Assembly (NCBI GenBank): GCA_044336815.1
Contig: JBIIOU010000123.1
Coordinates: 1 to 6,177 of the forward strand
Direction: 5' to 3'
DNA: 6,177 bases
Source of the DNA: GCA-2737125 sp044336815
Lineage (GTDB): Bacteria > Actinomycetota > Actinomycetes > S36-B12
Positions 1 through 6,177 of this stretch are shown one piece after another (position 1 is the stretch's first letter; each line of letters opens with the position of its first letter). The notes below the pieces were generated by a model, which made no database searches, was not told the DNA's origin, and was given only the letters and a program-made list of their open reading frames with translations. The translations under genes and the position numbers were made by a program.

Positions 1-1952
1 CTGGCAGCCACGGCTCGATGCAACGCGATTACGAACTCCTCCATCCCGGCATCAGAGGTTAGGTCGACGTCAGGTGGCATGAATCCATCGTCGATTAGTA
101 GCTTCGCCCATGACTCGCGCTCACGCGCGGAGGCGGCCCGTTCATCCTCGACCGGGCGGGTTAGCAACCCAAGATCGGCGCGAATGCGCACATGCTCATC
201 CCGCAAAAAACCAGCTGTCGGGGGGAGGTCATGAACCGAGACACTTGCTAGCACTTCGTGCCGCCACTCACGCGGAGGTTTCGCGTTGCCGGATGAATTG
301 GCCTCGAACCACAAAATGCTGGTGCCCACAATTCCGCGATCAGCTAGCACCTCCTGCACCCAATCTTCAACGGTGCCCAGATCCTCCCCGACAACAAGCG
401 CGCCCGCTCGCTGGGCTTCCAGGCACAAAATCCCTAGCATCGCATCGTGATCGAGTTTTACGAAAGTACCGGCATTGGGCGGCATCCCCGCCGGCACTAA
501 CCAAAGCCGGAAGAGTCCGAGCACATGATCGATCCGCAGGCCACCTGCATGCCGCAGCACCGTTCGCAACATATCTCGATATGGAGCGAAAGCCGCCTCG
601 GCCAGTGCTGCCGGGTGCCACGGTGGTTGCGACCAGTCTTGACCAACCTGGTTATACATATCCGGTGGTGCACCAACACTTACACCGCGTGCTAACACCT
701 CCTGCAATGACCAAGCATCCGCCCCTTCAGGGTGCACCCCGACCGCAAGATCTTGCAATAAACCAACTGCCATCCCCGCGGATTTAGCGGCTAGTTGCGT
801 TCGAGCAAGTTGCTGATCCATCTGCCATTGCAGCCAACAGTGAAAGTCAATGAGTTCTCCATGGGACGCACAAAACTCTGCGACCTCTTCGGTACCGGGG
901 CGCTCGAACCCACTTGGCCAATTATCAGCTTCGCCACCAAAGGTGTCACTTATCGCGCACCAGGTGGCAAAATCCCATAAGCCCTGACCCTCAAGGACGC
1001 GGTATTCGGCGAACTCAGCGAACCGCTCACGTGACAACCCGAGTGAAAAAATCGATTCGAGCGCCACCCGCTTAGCCGCCCAGACCGCATCGCGGTCAAG
1101 AAATTCGTCGGTACCATTTCGCCTTTGCATTGTCTGTGCTAGTTGCACTAGCCGTTCGCGCACCGGCGGCGCTAGCTCCGTAAATTCGTCAATATTTTCG
1201 ACGTGTAAATAAATTGGATTAGTAAACCGCCGAGTTACCGGCAAGTAGGGCGATGGCGTCATCGGCGCCCGTGGTGAGGCCGCGTGCAATGGGTTAACCA
1301 ATAAGAATCCAGCGCCCAGCTCATTGCCGCTCCATACGGCGAGAGCTTCGCAGTCAGCCAGATCACCAAGCCCCCACGAACTTTTTGATCGCGTTGCGTA
1401 TAGCTGGGTCATGAAACCCCATTGGCGCTCACCCGTGACAGCGGCCGCATGAAGCCGCTCGGGGGTCATGACCAGCGGCATCGTCTCGACCTCATCAACC
1501 GTGCTGGCTGTTGCGCTATGCCACCCAAGAGGTAGGTCAGGTGGTACGGCAAAACTTGCCTCCCCGACGAAGCGGTCTCCGAGAGCAACAGGTTCGACAT
1601 ACCAATCCATTTGCTCAAGAACTACCCGCTCACCGTTTTCAAGATCGACATGCACACGTACTTGCTGCCCGTGGGTAACGTGCACCCATAACCGGCGCTG
1701 CTCCCCTTGGCGGCCGACGAAGACGGGGGGGAGCATGCGGCGCCAATTACTTAGTCGGGCTTCTTCGAGGCCGCGCTCAATCGCATCATCACCGGTGAGA
1801 TCAACGCCAAGTGCCACAAGTACCGCCTCAACGGTAGTAGCGCTCACCCCAACATGTGAACCGGCTTGATCCCAATACTCAATCGCTACCCCATGTGCTG
1901 CCGCCAAGTTAGCGAGACCTTCGCCGACCGCTACAAAATTGCTGGTGCTCAC
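1..1952 (-). CDS. malQ: 4-alpha-glucanotransferase (amylomaltase, GH77), C-terminus cut by window edge
   Basis: The product transfers alpha-1,4-glucan segments between maltodextrins and releases glucose (EC 2.4.1.25), acting in the cytoplasm in maltose and glycogen breakdown. The frame is open from a GTG at 1952 to the left edge, giving 650 codons. Related MalQ proteins are about 700-720 residues, so roughly 50-70 residues are missing. Residues 1-170 form the N-terminal domain seen in actinobacterial and enterobacterial MalQ. The GH77 barrel starts near WGFMTQLY (W178) and SSWGLGD. Catalytic landmarks are visible: DLAVGV at D401, LRIDHVLGL with nucleophile D475, GEDLG with acid/base E523, and VSVHDLP with D575. 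Their spacing (48 and 52) resembles Thermus amylomaltase (47 and 55). The GTG overlaps the amidase stop as GTGA, and a GGAG lies 5 bases upstream. A second GTG directly before it (1955) is too close to that GGAG. The family call is firm. The start is likely but not certain. Confidence 0.95.
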   Translation of the reverse strand, partial: MSTSNFVAVGEGLANLAAAHGVAIEYWDQAGSHVGVSATTVEAVLVALGVDLTGDDAIERGLEEARLSNWRRMLPPVFVGRQGEQRRLWVHVTHGQQVRVHVDLENGERVVLEQMDWYVEPVALGDRFVGEASFAVPPDLPLGWHSATASTVDEVETMPLVMTPERLHAAAVTGERQWGFMTQLYATRSKSSWGLGDLADCEALAVWSGNELGAGFLLVNPLHAASPRAPMTPSPYLPVTRRFTNPIYLHVENIDEFTELAPPVRERLVQLAQTMQRRNGTDEFLDRDAVWAAKRVALESIFSLGLSRERFAEFAEYRVLEGQGLWDFATWCAISDTFGGEADNWPSGFERPGTEEVAEFCASHGELIDFHCWLQWQMDQQLARTQLAAKSAGMAVGLLQDLAVGVHPEGADAWSLQEVLARGVSVGAPPDMYNQVGQDWSQPPWHPAALAEAAFAPYRDMLRTVLRHAGGLRIDHVLGLFRLWLVPAGMPPNAGTFVKLDHDAMLGILCLEAQRAGALVVGEDLGTVEDWVQEVLADRGIVGTSILWFEANSSGNAKPPREWRHEVLASVSVHDLPPTAGFLRDEHVRIRADLGLLTRPVEDERAASARERESWAKLLIDDGFMPPDVDLTSDAGMEEFVIALHRAVAA

Positions 1953-3373
1953 CACATCTCCGGGTGACGGTGCGCCCACGGTTGTGCCCGCTCAAGTTGG
2001 CCAGCAAGGCTCAAGATTGTTACTTCATCAAATGGGCGCCCAACCAACTGCACACCAATAGGCAAATTCGCGTCAGTCCAATACAGCGGAACACTCAAGG
2101 CCGGTTGCCCGGTCATGTTGTATGGCGCGGTGAATGGCGTGAACTGCTTTTGTGCCTCGAAGTCAGCAGCCGGGTCTAGGTCGTTGCGCAATTGGCCAAT
2201 CAGGCGGGGAGTCTGGGCCAACGCTGGGGTCAAAATTACGTCGAACCCGGCATGCATATTGATGGCACCGCGCGAAACATTTCGCAACATCCATGCGGCA
2301 CTTGCTAACTCGATACCTGAGACTCCCCGGCCTCGATCGCGCAACCAGCGCGAAAGTGGCATCAACTCAGACTCAAGTTCTGGCGCAACCGGTGTCAGCA
2401 ACGCGAGCACACTCCACAAAGTTTCAAAAGATTCGGCAACGTTTGCCGGGAAGGGCGCCGGCACATCTTCAACTACGTGGCCAAGGGCAGTGAGTAAATC
2501 CGTGGCTTGCTCGTAGGCCGCCATGCACTCGGAGTCAATCGCCACGTCGGAAATCACCGGCGTGCAATAACGTCCGATGCGCAACTTGCCCGGGTCCGTT
2601 TGCGCAGCCTTCAAGAAAGTCATGCCCACTTCAAGTGGAGGTGCCACGAATGGGTCGTCGACAAAGTGGCCGGACATTACATCCAAAAGTGCCGCTGCGT
2701 CGGCCACGGTCCGGGCTAACGGCCCGTTGACACCAAGGTCTCCGACGCCATCACGTATCGGGCCATTTGAGATTCGCCCCCGCGAAGTCTTGAGCCCAAC
2801 CAAACCGCAAACACTCGCGGGGATGCGAAGTGAGCCGCCGCCATCAGAGCCTTGGGCCACCGGCGCCAGGCCTGCCGCTACCGCCGCCGCCGCGCCACCA
2901 CTTGAGCCGCCAGCAGACCGGGTTAGATCCCAAGGGGTGCGAGCTGGGCCCGTAACCAGGTTTTCGGTGTAGCAGGTTAAACCGAATTCTGGAGTGTTAG
3001 TTTTGCCCGTCATCACCGTATGGCCCTGCCGCAGCCGCGTGACCACATAGTCGTCAATGGTCGGGGTGAGCCCAAATGCCTTTGACCCAAATGTGCAGGG
3101 CACCCCATCCACAAAATTCAGGTCCTTAACCGGAACCACCACCCCGTGCAAAACTGAAAGCTCACGGGGATCAGAAGTTCGGGCTACTAACTCATCGGCC
3201 GCTCTCGCCTGCTCCAAGGCAAGCTCAGGGGTAAGGGTAATGAAGGCACCCAACTCGGCGTTTAATGCTGCCGAACGCGCCAAATAATGCTCGGTTAATT
3301 CGACCGACGAAACCTCCCCGGTGGCAATTGCCCGCGCCTGCTCTAAAGCGGTGAGGTCGTGCAGTGCGCTCAT
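1949..3373 (-). CDS. Amidase-signature family hydrolase, NylA-like
   Basis: This is a predicted cytoplasmic amide hydrolase of 474 residues, a usual length for the family, with no signal peptide or membrane segment. The amidase-signature triad is complete: Lys83 in VPVKDLNF, cis-Ser157 in AGGSSGGAAAA, and nucleophile Ser181 in GSDGGGSLRIPAS. The 24-residue gap between the serines matches GatA and FAAH. The C-terminal block (MTGQPALSVPLYW, LPIGVQLVGRPFDE) and the GSDGGGS form of the nucleophile loop recall 6-aminohexanoate-cyclic-dimer hydrolase (NylA) and related actinobacterial amidases. GatA, which usually has GSDTGGS, fits less well, and no gatB or gatC is adjacent. The substrate cannot be read from sequence, since these enzymes are often broad in specificity. 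The ATG at 3373 has no Shine-Dalgarno sequence upstream but sits 7 bases after a -10-like TAGGCT, which suggests a leaderless mRNA. The gene overlaps malQ by 4 bases downstream and diverges from the oligopeptidase gene 24 bp away. Confidence 0.94.
   Translation of the reverse strand: MSALHDLTALEQARAIATGEVSSVELTEHYLARSAALNAELGAFITLTPELALEQARAADELVARTSDPRELSVLHGVVVPVKDLNFVDGVPCTFGSKAFGLTPTIDDYVVTRLRQGHTVMTGKTNTPEFGLTCYTENLVTGPARTPWDLTRSAGGSSGGAAAAVAAGLAPVAQGSDGGGSLRIPASVCGLVGLKTSRGRISNGPIRDGVGDLGVNGPLARTVADAAALLDVMSGHFVDDPFVAPPLEVGMTFLKAAQTDPGKLRIGRYCTPVISDVAIDSECMAAYEQATDLLTALGHVVEDVPAPFPANVAESFETLWSVLALLTPVAPELESELMPLSRWLRDRGRGVSGIELASAAWMLRNVSRGAINMHAGFDVILTPALAQTPRLIGQLRNDLDPAADFEAQKQFTPFTAPYNMTGQPALSVPLYWTDANLPIGVQLVGRPFDEVTILSLAGQLERAQPWAHRHPEMW
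1958..1961 (-). promoter_or_regulatory. Ribosome-binding site (GGAG) deciding the malQ start
   Basis: GGAG on the minus strand lies inside the last codons of the amidase gene, 5 bases before the GTG at 1952. Two GTG codons stand in tandem here (1955 and 1952). The spacing from GGAG would be only 2 bases to the first, so the second is favoured. Its overlap with the amidase TGA suggests translational coupling. Confidence 0.55.
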
Positions 3374-3380
3374 AAGGCAA

Positions 3381-3386
3381 AGCCTA
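3381..3386 (-). promoter_or_regulatory. Candidate -10 element (TAGGCT) for the amidase-malQ pair
   Basis: On the minus strand TAGGCT fits the actinobacterial -10 pattern TANNNT. It ends exactly 7 bases before the amidase ATG, the spacing expected if transcription starts at the A of the start codon. There is no Shine-Dalgarno sequence between it and the ATG, which agrees with a leaderless mRNA. I see no convincing -35 hexamer 16-18 bases upstream, so the prediction rests on geometry. Confidence 0.4.
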
Positions 3387-3390
3387 GGGT
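3385..3390 (+). promoter_or_regulatory. Candidate -10 element (TAGGGT) for the peptidase-mscS pair
   Basis: TAGGGT fits TANNNT and ends 7 bases before the GTG at 3398. It shares its TA (3385-3386) with the oppositely oriented hexamer of the amidase gene. No clear -35 is visible. The same bases contribute to a possible ribosome-binding site (AGGGTGG). Either this is a -10 for a leaderless transcript, or the bases act as a ribosome-binding site in a longer mRNA starting inside the amidase gene. The sequence cannot decide between these. Confidence 0.35.
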
Positions 3391-3392
3391 GG
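3386..3392 (+). promoter_or_regulatory. Possible ribosome-binding site (AGGGTGG) for the prolyl oligopeptidase
   Basis: The purine-rich AGGGTGG sits 5 bases before the GTG at 3398 and supports that start over the upstream GTGs at 3389 and 3359. It overlaps the candidate -10 hexamer, so it would function only in transcripts that begin further upstream. Confidence 0.4.
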
Positions 3393-3397
3393 ACACC

Positions 3398-5470
3398 GTG
3401 ACCACTTACCCGCCAACCCCACGCCTAGACCTAGTTGAGCAAATGCACGGGGTTGCAGTGCCTGACCCGTATCGCTGGCTCGAAGATCCGACCGATGAGC
3501 GCACCGCCACCTGGGCCGCGGGCCAGGGCGAATTGATGGACAACGAACGTGCAAGTTGGCAAACCCGGGGCCGGTTCGTTGAGCGGATTGAGCAACTTCT
3601 TGGGGCTGGCAGCATCTCACCGACTTATTGGCGCGGTGATCGTGCCTTCCTCATGCGTCGTGACCCTAGTCAGCAGTTCGCGGTGCTCTATGTGACCGAA
3701 GGTGACGGGGTTGAACGGGTGCTAATAGACCCGATGGCACTTGATCCAGAGGGGCTAACCACCCTCGATTCATGGCAACCCTCGAAAGAGGGCGATCGCC
3801 TCGCGTACCAACTCTCCGAAGGCGGCACCGAGGAGTCAGTTCTTTATGTCATGGACACCGCCACCGGCAACCAAATCGATGGACCAATTGACCGCTGTCG
3901 CTTCTCCCCTATTGCTTGGCTAGTTGGTGGCAAGGCGTTCTATTACGTTCGCCGCATCGCCCCAGAATTGCTGCCCGAATCCGAGCGCAAATTCCATCGT
4001 CGGGTTTATCTGCACACGGTCGGGACTCCAACCGAAGAAGATGTGATGATTTTTGGCGCGGGCATGACCATGACCAATTACTACGGGGTCGAGGTGAGCC
4101 GCGATGGCCGGTGGCTTCAAGTATCGGCAGCCGAAGGCACCGAGCCGCGCAATGACCTCTGGCTCGCAGACCTAAGTGCCTGCAAGCCATCCGCACCTGC
4201 ATTCACCTTGATTCAAGGTGACGTCGACGCTCAAACCTCGTTGACATTTGGCCGCGATGGCCGCGTCTATGTGAACACTGACCGCGGGGCCCCCCACGGA
4301 CGAATGGCCGTAACGACCCCAGATGCCCTCGAATTTGAAAATTGGCTCGACCTCGTACCCGAGGATGACGATGCGGTACTCGACGGATCAGCGATCCTCG
4401 ATGGCCCGGACTTAGTCGAAGACTTAATGCTCGTGGTTAAGACCCGACACGGCGTCGCCGAGATGTCACTTAATCGCGCCTCCGATGGCGCGTTCATCGA
4501 ACAGGTAGAGCTACCTGGTGTTGGCACTATCGGTGGCCCACTCGAACATATTGACGGTGGCCCGGTTGCTTGGTACGTCTATACAGATCACACCACCGTG
4601 CCGGTTATTTACTCCTACGATGCACGCACCAGAACTTCTGCAATCCATGCTGTACCGCCGGGCAAAGTTGATGTCCCGAAGGTTTACTCCAAGCACGTGA
4701 TTTATCGGTCCAAGGACGGCACCGAGGTACGGATGTTCATCCTGTCAGGGGCCGATAACCCCGATAAAGCAAAACCTGCGGTGCTTTATGGCTACGGAGG
4801 CTTTGGTATCCCAATGGCACCTGGCTACTCCGCAGCCATTTTGGCGTGGGTTGAAGCCGGCGGCATCTGGGCCATAGCCAACCTGCGCGGTGGTGGTGAA
4901 GAGGGCGAGGATTGGCATCGCGCCGGCATGCTCGGATTAAAACAGAATGTTTTCGACGACTTCCATGCTGCAGCAGAGTACCTGATCGCCGAAGGCTGGA
5001 CCACACCTTCACAACTTGGTATTTACGGTGGCTCAAATGGTGGGCTGCTTGTGGGTGCGGCCATGACCCAGCGACCCGAACTTTTCAACGCGGTAGTTTG
5101 CGTCGCACCACTTCTCGACATGATCAGATACACCACCTCTGAGCTCGGGCCAACCTGGACAGTTGAGTACGGCGACCCCGAAGATGCCGAGCAATTCGGC
5201 TGGCTCATCAACTACTCGCCGTATCACCGGGTCACTGAAGGCGTTGACTACCCGGCCACTATGTTCGCGGTGTTCGACAATGACACCCGTACTGATCCAA
5301 TGCACGGGCGCAAGATGTGCGCGGCGACCCAGCACGCAACCAGCGGTGATCGACCGATCCTGCTTCGAACCGAAGGTGATGTCGGGCACGGCGCGAGGTC
5401 CATGTCGAAGTCGGTTGAAGAGTCGGCTGACAACTTGGCATTTCTCGCCAAATGGACAGGCCTTAAGTAA
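3398..5470 (+). CDS. Prolyl oligopeptidase family serine peptidase (S9A)
   Basis: This cytoplasmic serine peptidase of 690 residues (porcine enzyme, 710) is predicted to cut short peptides after proline (EC 3.4.21.26). It has no signal peptide. The N-terminal PDPYRWLED motif is diagnostic. A region consistent with a beta-propeller lies between it and the C-terminal alpha/beta-hydrolase domain, which begins around YGYGGF (Y464). The triad is Ser546 in GGSNGG, Asp629 in FDNDTR and His664 in DVGHG. S1-pocket equivalents are present: Trp587 in TWTVEYG, 41 residues after the serine as in the porcine enzyme, Asn547, and Arg631. This favours prolyl specificity over oligopeptidase B. The usual DDR of the Asp loop reads DTR. 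I chose the GTG at 3398 because AGGGTGG lies 5 bases upstream and family similarity begins within ten residues of it. In-frame GTGs at 3389 and 3359 are alternatives, and 3359 would overlap the amidase gene by 15 bases. The TAA stop overlaps the next gene by one base. Confidence 0.94.
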   Translation: MTTYPPTPRLDLVEQMHGVAVPDPYRWLEDPTDERTATWAAGQGELMDNERASWQTRGRFVERIEQLLGAGSISPTYWRGDRAFLMRRDPSQQFAVLYVTEGDGVERVLIDPMALDPEGLTTLDSWQPSKEGDRLAYQLSEGGTEESVLYVMDTATGNQIDGPIDRCRFSPIAWLVGGKAFYYVRRIAPELLPESERKFHRRVYLHTVGTPTEEDVMIFGAGMTMTNYYGVEVSRDGRWLQVSAAEGTEPRNDLWLADLSACKPSAPAFTLIQGDVDAQTSLTFGRDGRVYVNTDRGAPHGRMAVTTPDALEFENWLDLVPEDDDAVLDGSAILDGPDLVEDLMLVVKTRHGVAEMSLNRASDGAFIEQVELPGVGTIGGPLEHIDGGPVAWYVYTDHTTVPVIYSYDARTRTSAIHAVPPGKVDVPKVYSKHVIYRSKDGTEVRMFILSGADNPDKAKPAVLYGYGGFGIPMAPGYSAAILAWVEAGGIWAIANLRGGGEEGEDWHRAGMLGLKQNVFDDFHAAAEYLIAEGWTTPSQLGIYGGSNGGLLVGAAMTQRPELFNAVVCVAPLLDMIRYTTSELGPTWTVEYGDPEDAEQFGWLINYSPYHRVTEGVDYPATMFAVFDNDTRTDPMHGRKMCAATQHATSGDRPILLRTEGDVGHGARSMSKSVEESADNLAFLAKWTGLK

Positions 5471-6177
5471 TGCCCTCGGTAATAGCAATCTTGGCAAAAG
5501 ACCAAACCTGGTGGGAAGACTCCCGGGATTGGATCATCGGCGTGCCCTTGCAGTTCGTCAGTATTTTTGTGGTTGCGCTGATCGCGCAAATCGTTCTGCT
5601 TTGGGCAATTCGTCGAGTTGTTCGCCGCACCACCGAACGGGCACGCCGCGATCGCCTCGAAGACAGTCGGCGCACGATGCGCACCGCGGAGTTAAGTGAT
5701 GTCTTACTTAACCAGCGCACTGAGCAGCGAGCGGCGGCGATCGGATCGCTGCTTACCAGCGTGGTTAGCATCACGGTTTGGGTCATCGCACTACTAACTG
5801 CACTCCCCTTACTCGGAGTTGACATCGCCCCACTGCTCGCAAGTGCCGGCGTAGTTGGTGTCGCACTTGGGTTCGGAGCCCAAACTTTGGTCAAGGATTA
5901 CCTGTCCGGGATTTTTCTGATAATTGAAGACCAATTTGGTGTTGGCGATGTGGTTGATCTAGGCCCTGCCATCGGTACGGTTGAAGAGGTAGCGCTTCGT
6001 TACACCAGGCTTCGTGATCTCTCGGGCATCGTCTGGTATGTGCGCAACGGTGAAATCCTGCGTGTAGCCAATAAATCACAGGGCTGGACACTCGCTGTTG
6101 TCGATATCCCCGTCGCTTATAACGCTGACCTCGACAAGGTTCGCGACATCATTGAGAACGTCGCAATCGACATGGAC
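5470..6177 (+). CDS. MscS-type small-conductance mechanosensitive channel, 3' end cut by window edge
   Basis: This is an inner-membrane channel expected to open under membrane tension and release solutes during hypo-osmotic shock. The window holds 236 codons from an ATG that shares its A with the preceding TAA. Predicted membrane segments are about residues 22-47, 91-112 and 118-153. Between the first two is a strongly basic stretch (RRVVRRTTERARRDR, about 48-62). The third segment carries the Ala/Gly-rich pore helix (ASAGVVGVALGFGAQ), followed by KDYLSGIFLIIEDQFGVGD, the family's most conserved block. The beta domain follows (IGTVEEVALRYTRLRD, then VRNGEI and ANKSQGW). The C-terminal alpha/beta vestibule is only partly present. 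The only upstream Shine-Dalgarno candidate is a weak GGACAGG at 5454-5460, 9 bases away, so translation probably depends on coupling to the peptidase gene. The family assignment is firm. The subfamily and gating properties are unknown. Confidence 0.93.
   Translation, partial: MPSVIAILAKDQTWWEDSRDWIIGVPLQFVSIFVVALIAQIVLLWAIRRVVRRTTERARRDRLEDSRRTMRTAELSDVLLNQRTEQRAAAIGSLLTSVVSITVWVIALLTALPLLGVDIAPLLASAGVVGVALGFGAQTLVKDYLSGIFLIIEDQFGVGDVVDLGPAIGTVEEVALRYTRLRDLSGIVWYVRNGEILRVANKSQGWTLAVVDIPVAYNADLDKVRDIIENVAIDMD

Noticed and set aside
110..787. A 225-codon plus-strand open frame inside malQ.
   Set aside because: Its translation is Pro/Arg/His-rich with no recognisable motif, and the opposite strand encodes the catalytic GH77 core (D475, E523, D575) through the same bases. 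It is an antisense shadow.
1468..1869. A 133-codon plus-strand open frame.
   Set aside because: It is a Ser/Thr/Arg-rich low-complexity translation antisense to the MalQ N-terminal domain, with no family resemblance.
3375..3383. The small inverted repeat GGC-AAA-GCC in the divergent gap, considered as an operator or hairpin.
   Set aside because: A 3-bp stem is too short to separate from chance. The flanking CCTAGG symmetry is better explained by the paired -10 elements.
3359..3397. The longer prolyl oligopeptidase start at GTG 3359 (703 residues).
   Set aside because: It would overlap the divergent amidase gene by 15 bases, and the extra residues (QCAHKAKPR) do not resemble the family N-terminus. 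GTG 3398 has better upstream signals.
5033..5894. Overlapping minus-strand open frames of 154 and 143 codons opposite the peptidase and mscS genes.
   Set aside because: Both lie antisense to strongly conserved coding sequence (S9A catalytic domain and MscS transmembrane region) and show no domain of their own.
1..6177. A search by eye for CRISPR repeats, insertion-sequence ends, tRNA genes, riboswitches and rho-independent terminators.
   Set aside because: No spaced direct repeats, terminal inverted repeats, cloverleaf-like segments or GC stem plus T-run outside coding sequence were found.

Overview
This window contains four protein genes, two of them cut by the window edges, arranged as two divergent gene pairs. 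Almost every base is coding. The only intergenic gap is 24 bp (3374-3397), and the other two junctions are a 4-base overlap and a 1-base overlap. The proteins look actinobacterial: a MalQ with a long N-terminal domain, a NylA-like amidase, an S9A prolyl oligopeptidase and an MscS channel with an actinobacterial-style core. Two of the four genes start with GTG, and GC is moderate (mid to upper fifties by eye). Together with the tight packing this suggests a compact, possibly streamlined actinobacterial chromosome. No finer placement can be defended from sequence alone. There is no sign of mobile elements, phage, CRISPR, tRNA or rRNA.

Minus-strand pair (read right to left). An amidase-signature hydrolase of 474 residues (1949-3373) comes first. 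Its stop overlaps the GTG start of malQ, the 4-alpha-glucanotransferase, whose first 650 codons fill 1-1952 and whose C-terminus lies beyond the left edge. MalQ disproportionates maltodextrins in glycogen/maltose metabolism. The amidase probably hydrolyses linear or cyclic amides in the cytoplasm. No metabolic link between the two is evident, so the pairing may only be shared transcription.

Plus-strand pair. A prolyl oligopeptidase of 690 residues (3398-5470) has a complete Ser-Asp-His triad and conserved S1-pocket residues. Its TAA stop shares one base with the ATG of an MscS-type mechanosensitive channel gene that runs off the right edge (236 codons visible). The two are likely co-transcribed and translationally coupled.

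The most interesting non-coding signal is the 24-bp divergent gap. Two TANNNT -10-like hexamers, one per strand, overlap by two bases at its exact centre, and each ends 7 bases before its start codon. This is the geometry expected of a symmetric bidirectional promoter making two leaderless mRNAs. It is a prediction from sequence geometry only. I found no previously undescribed multi-gene system here; the genes belong to known families.
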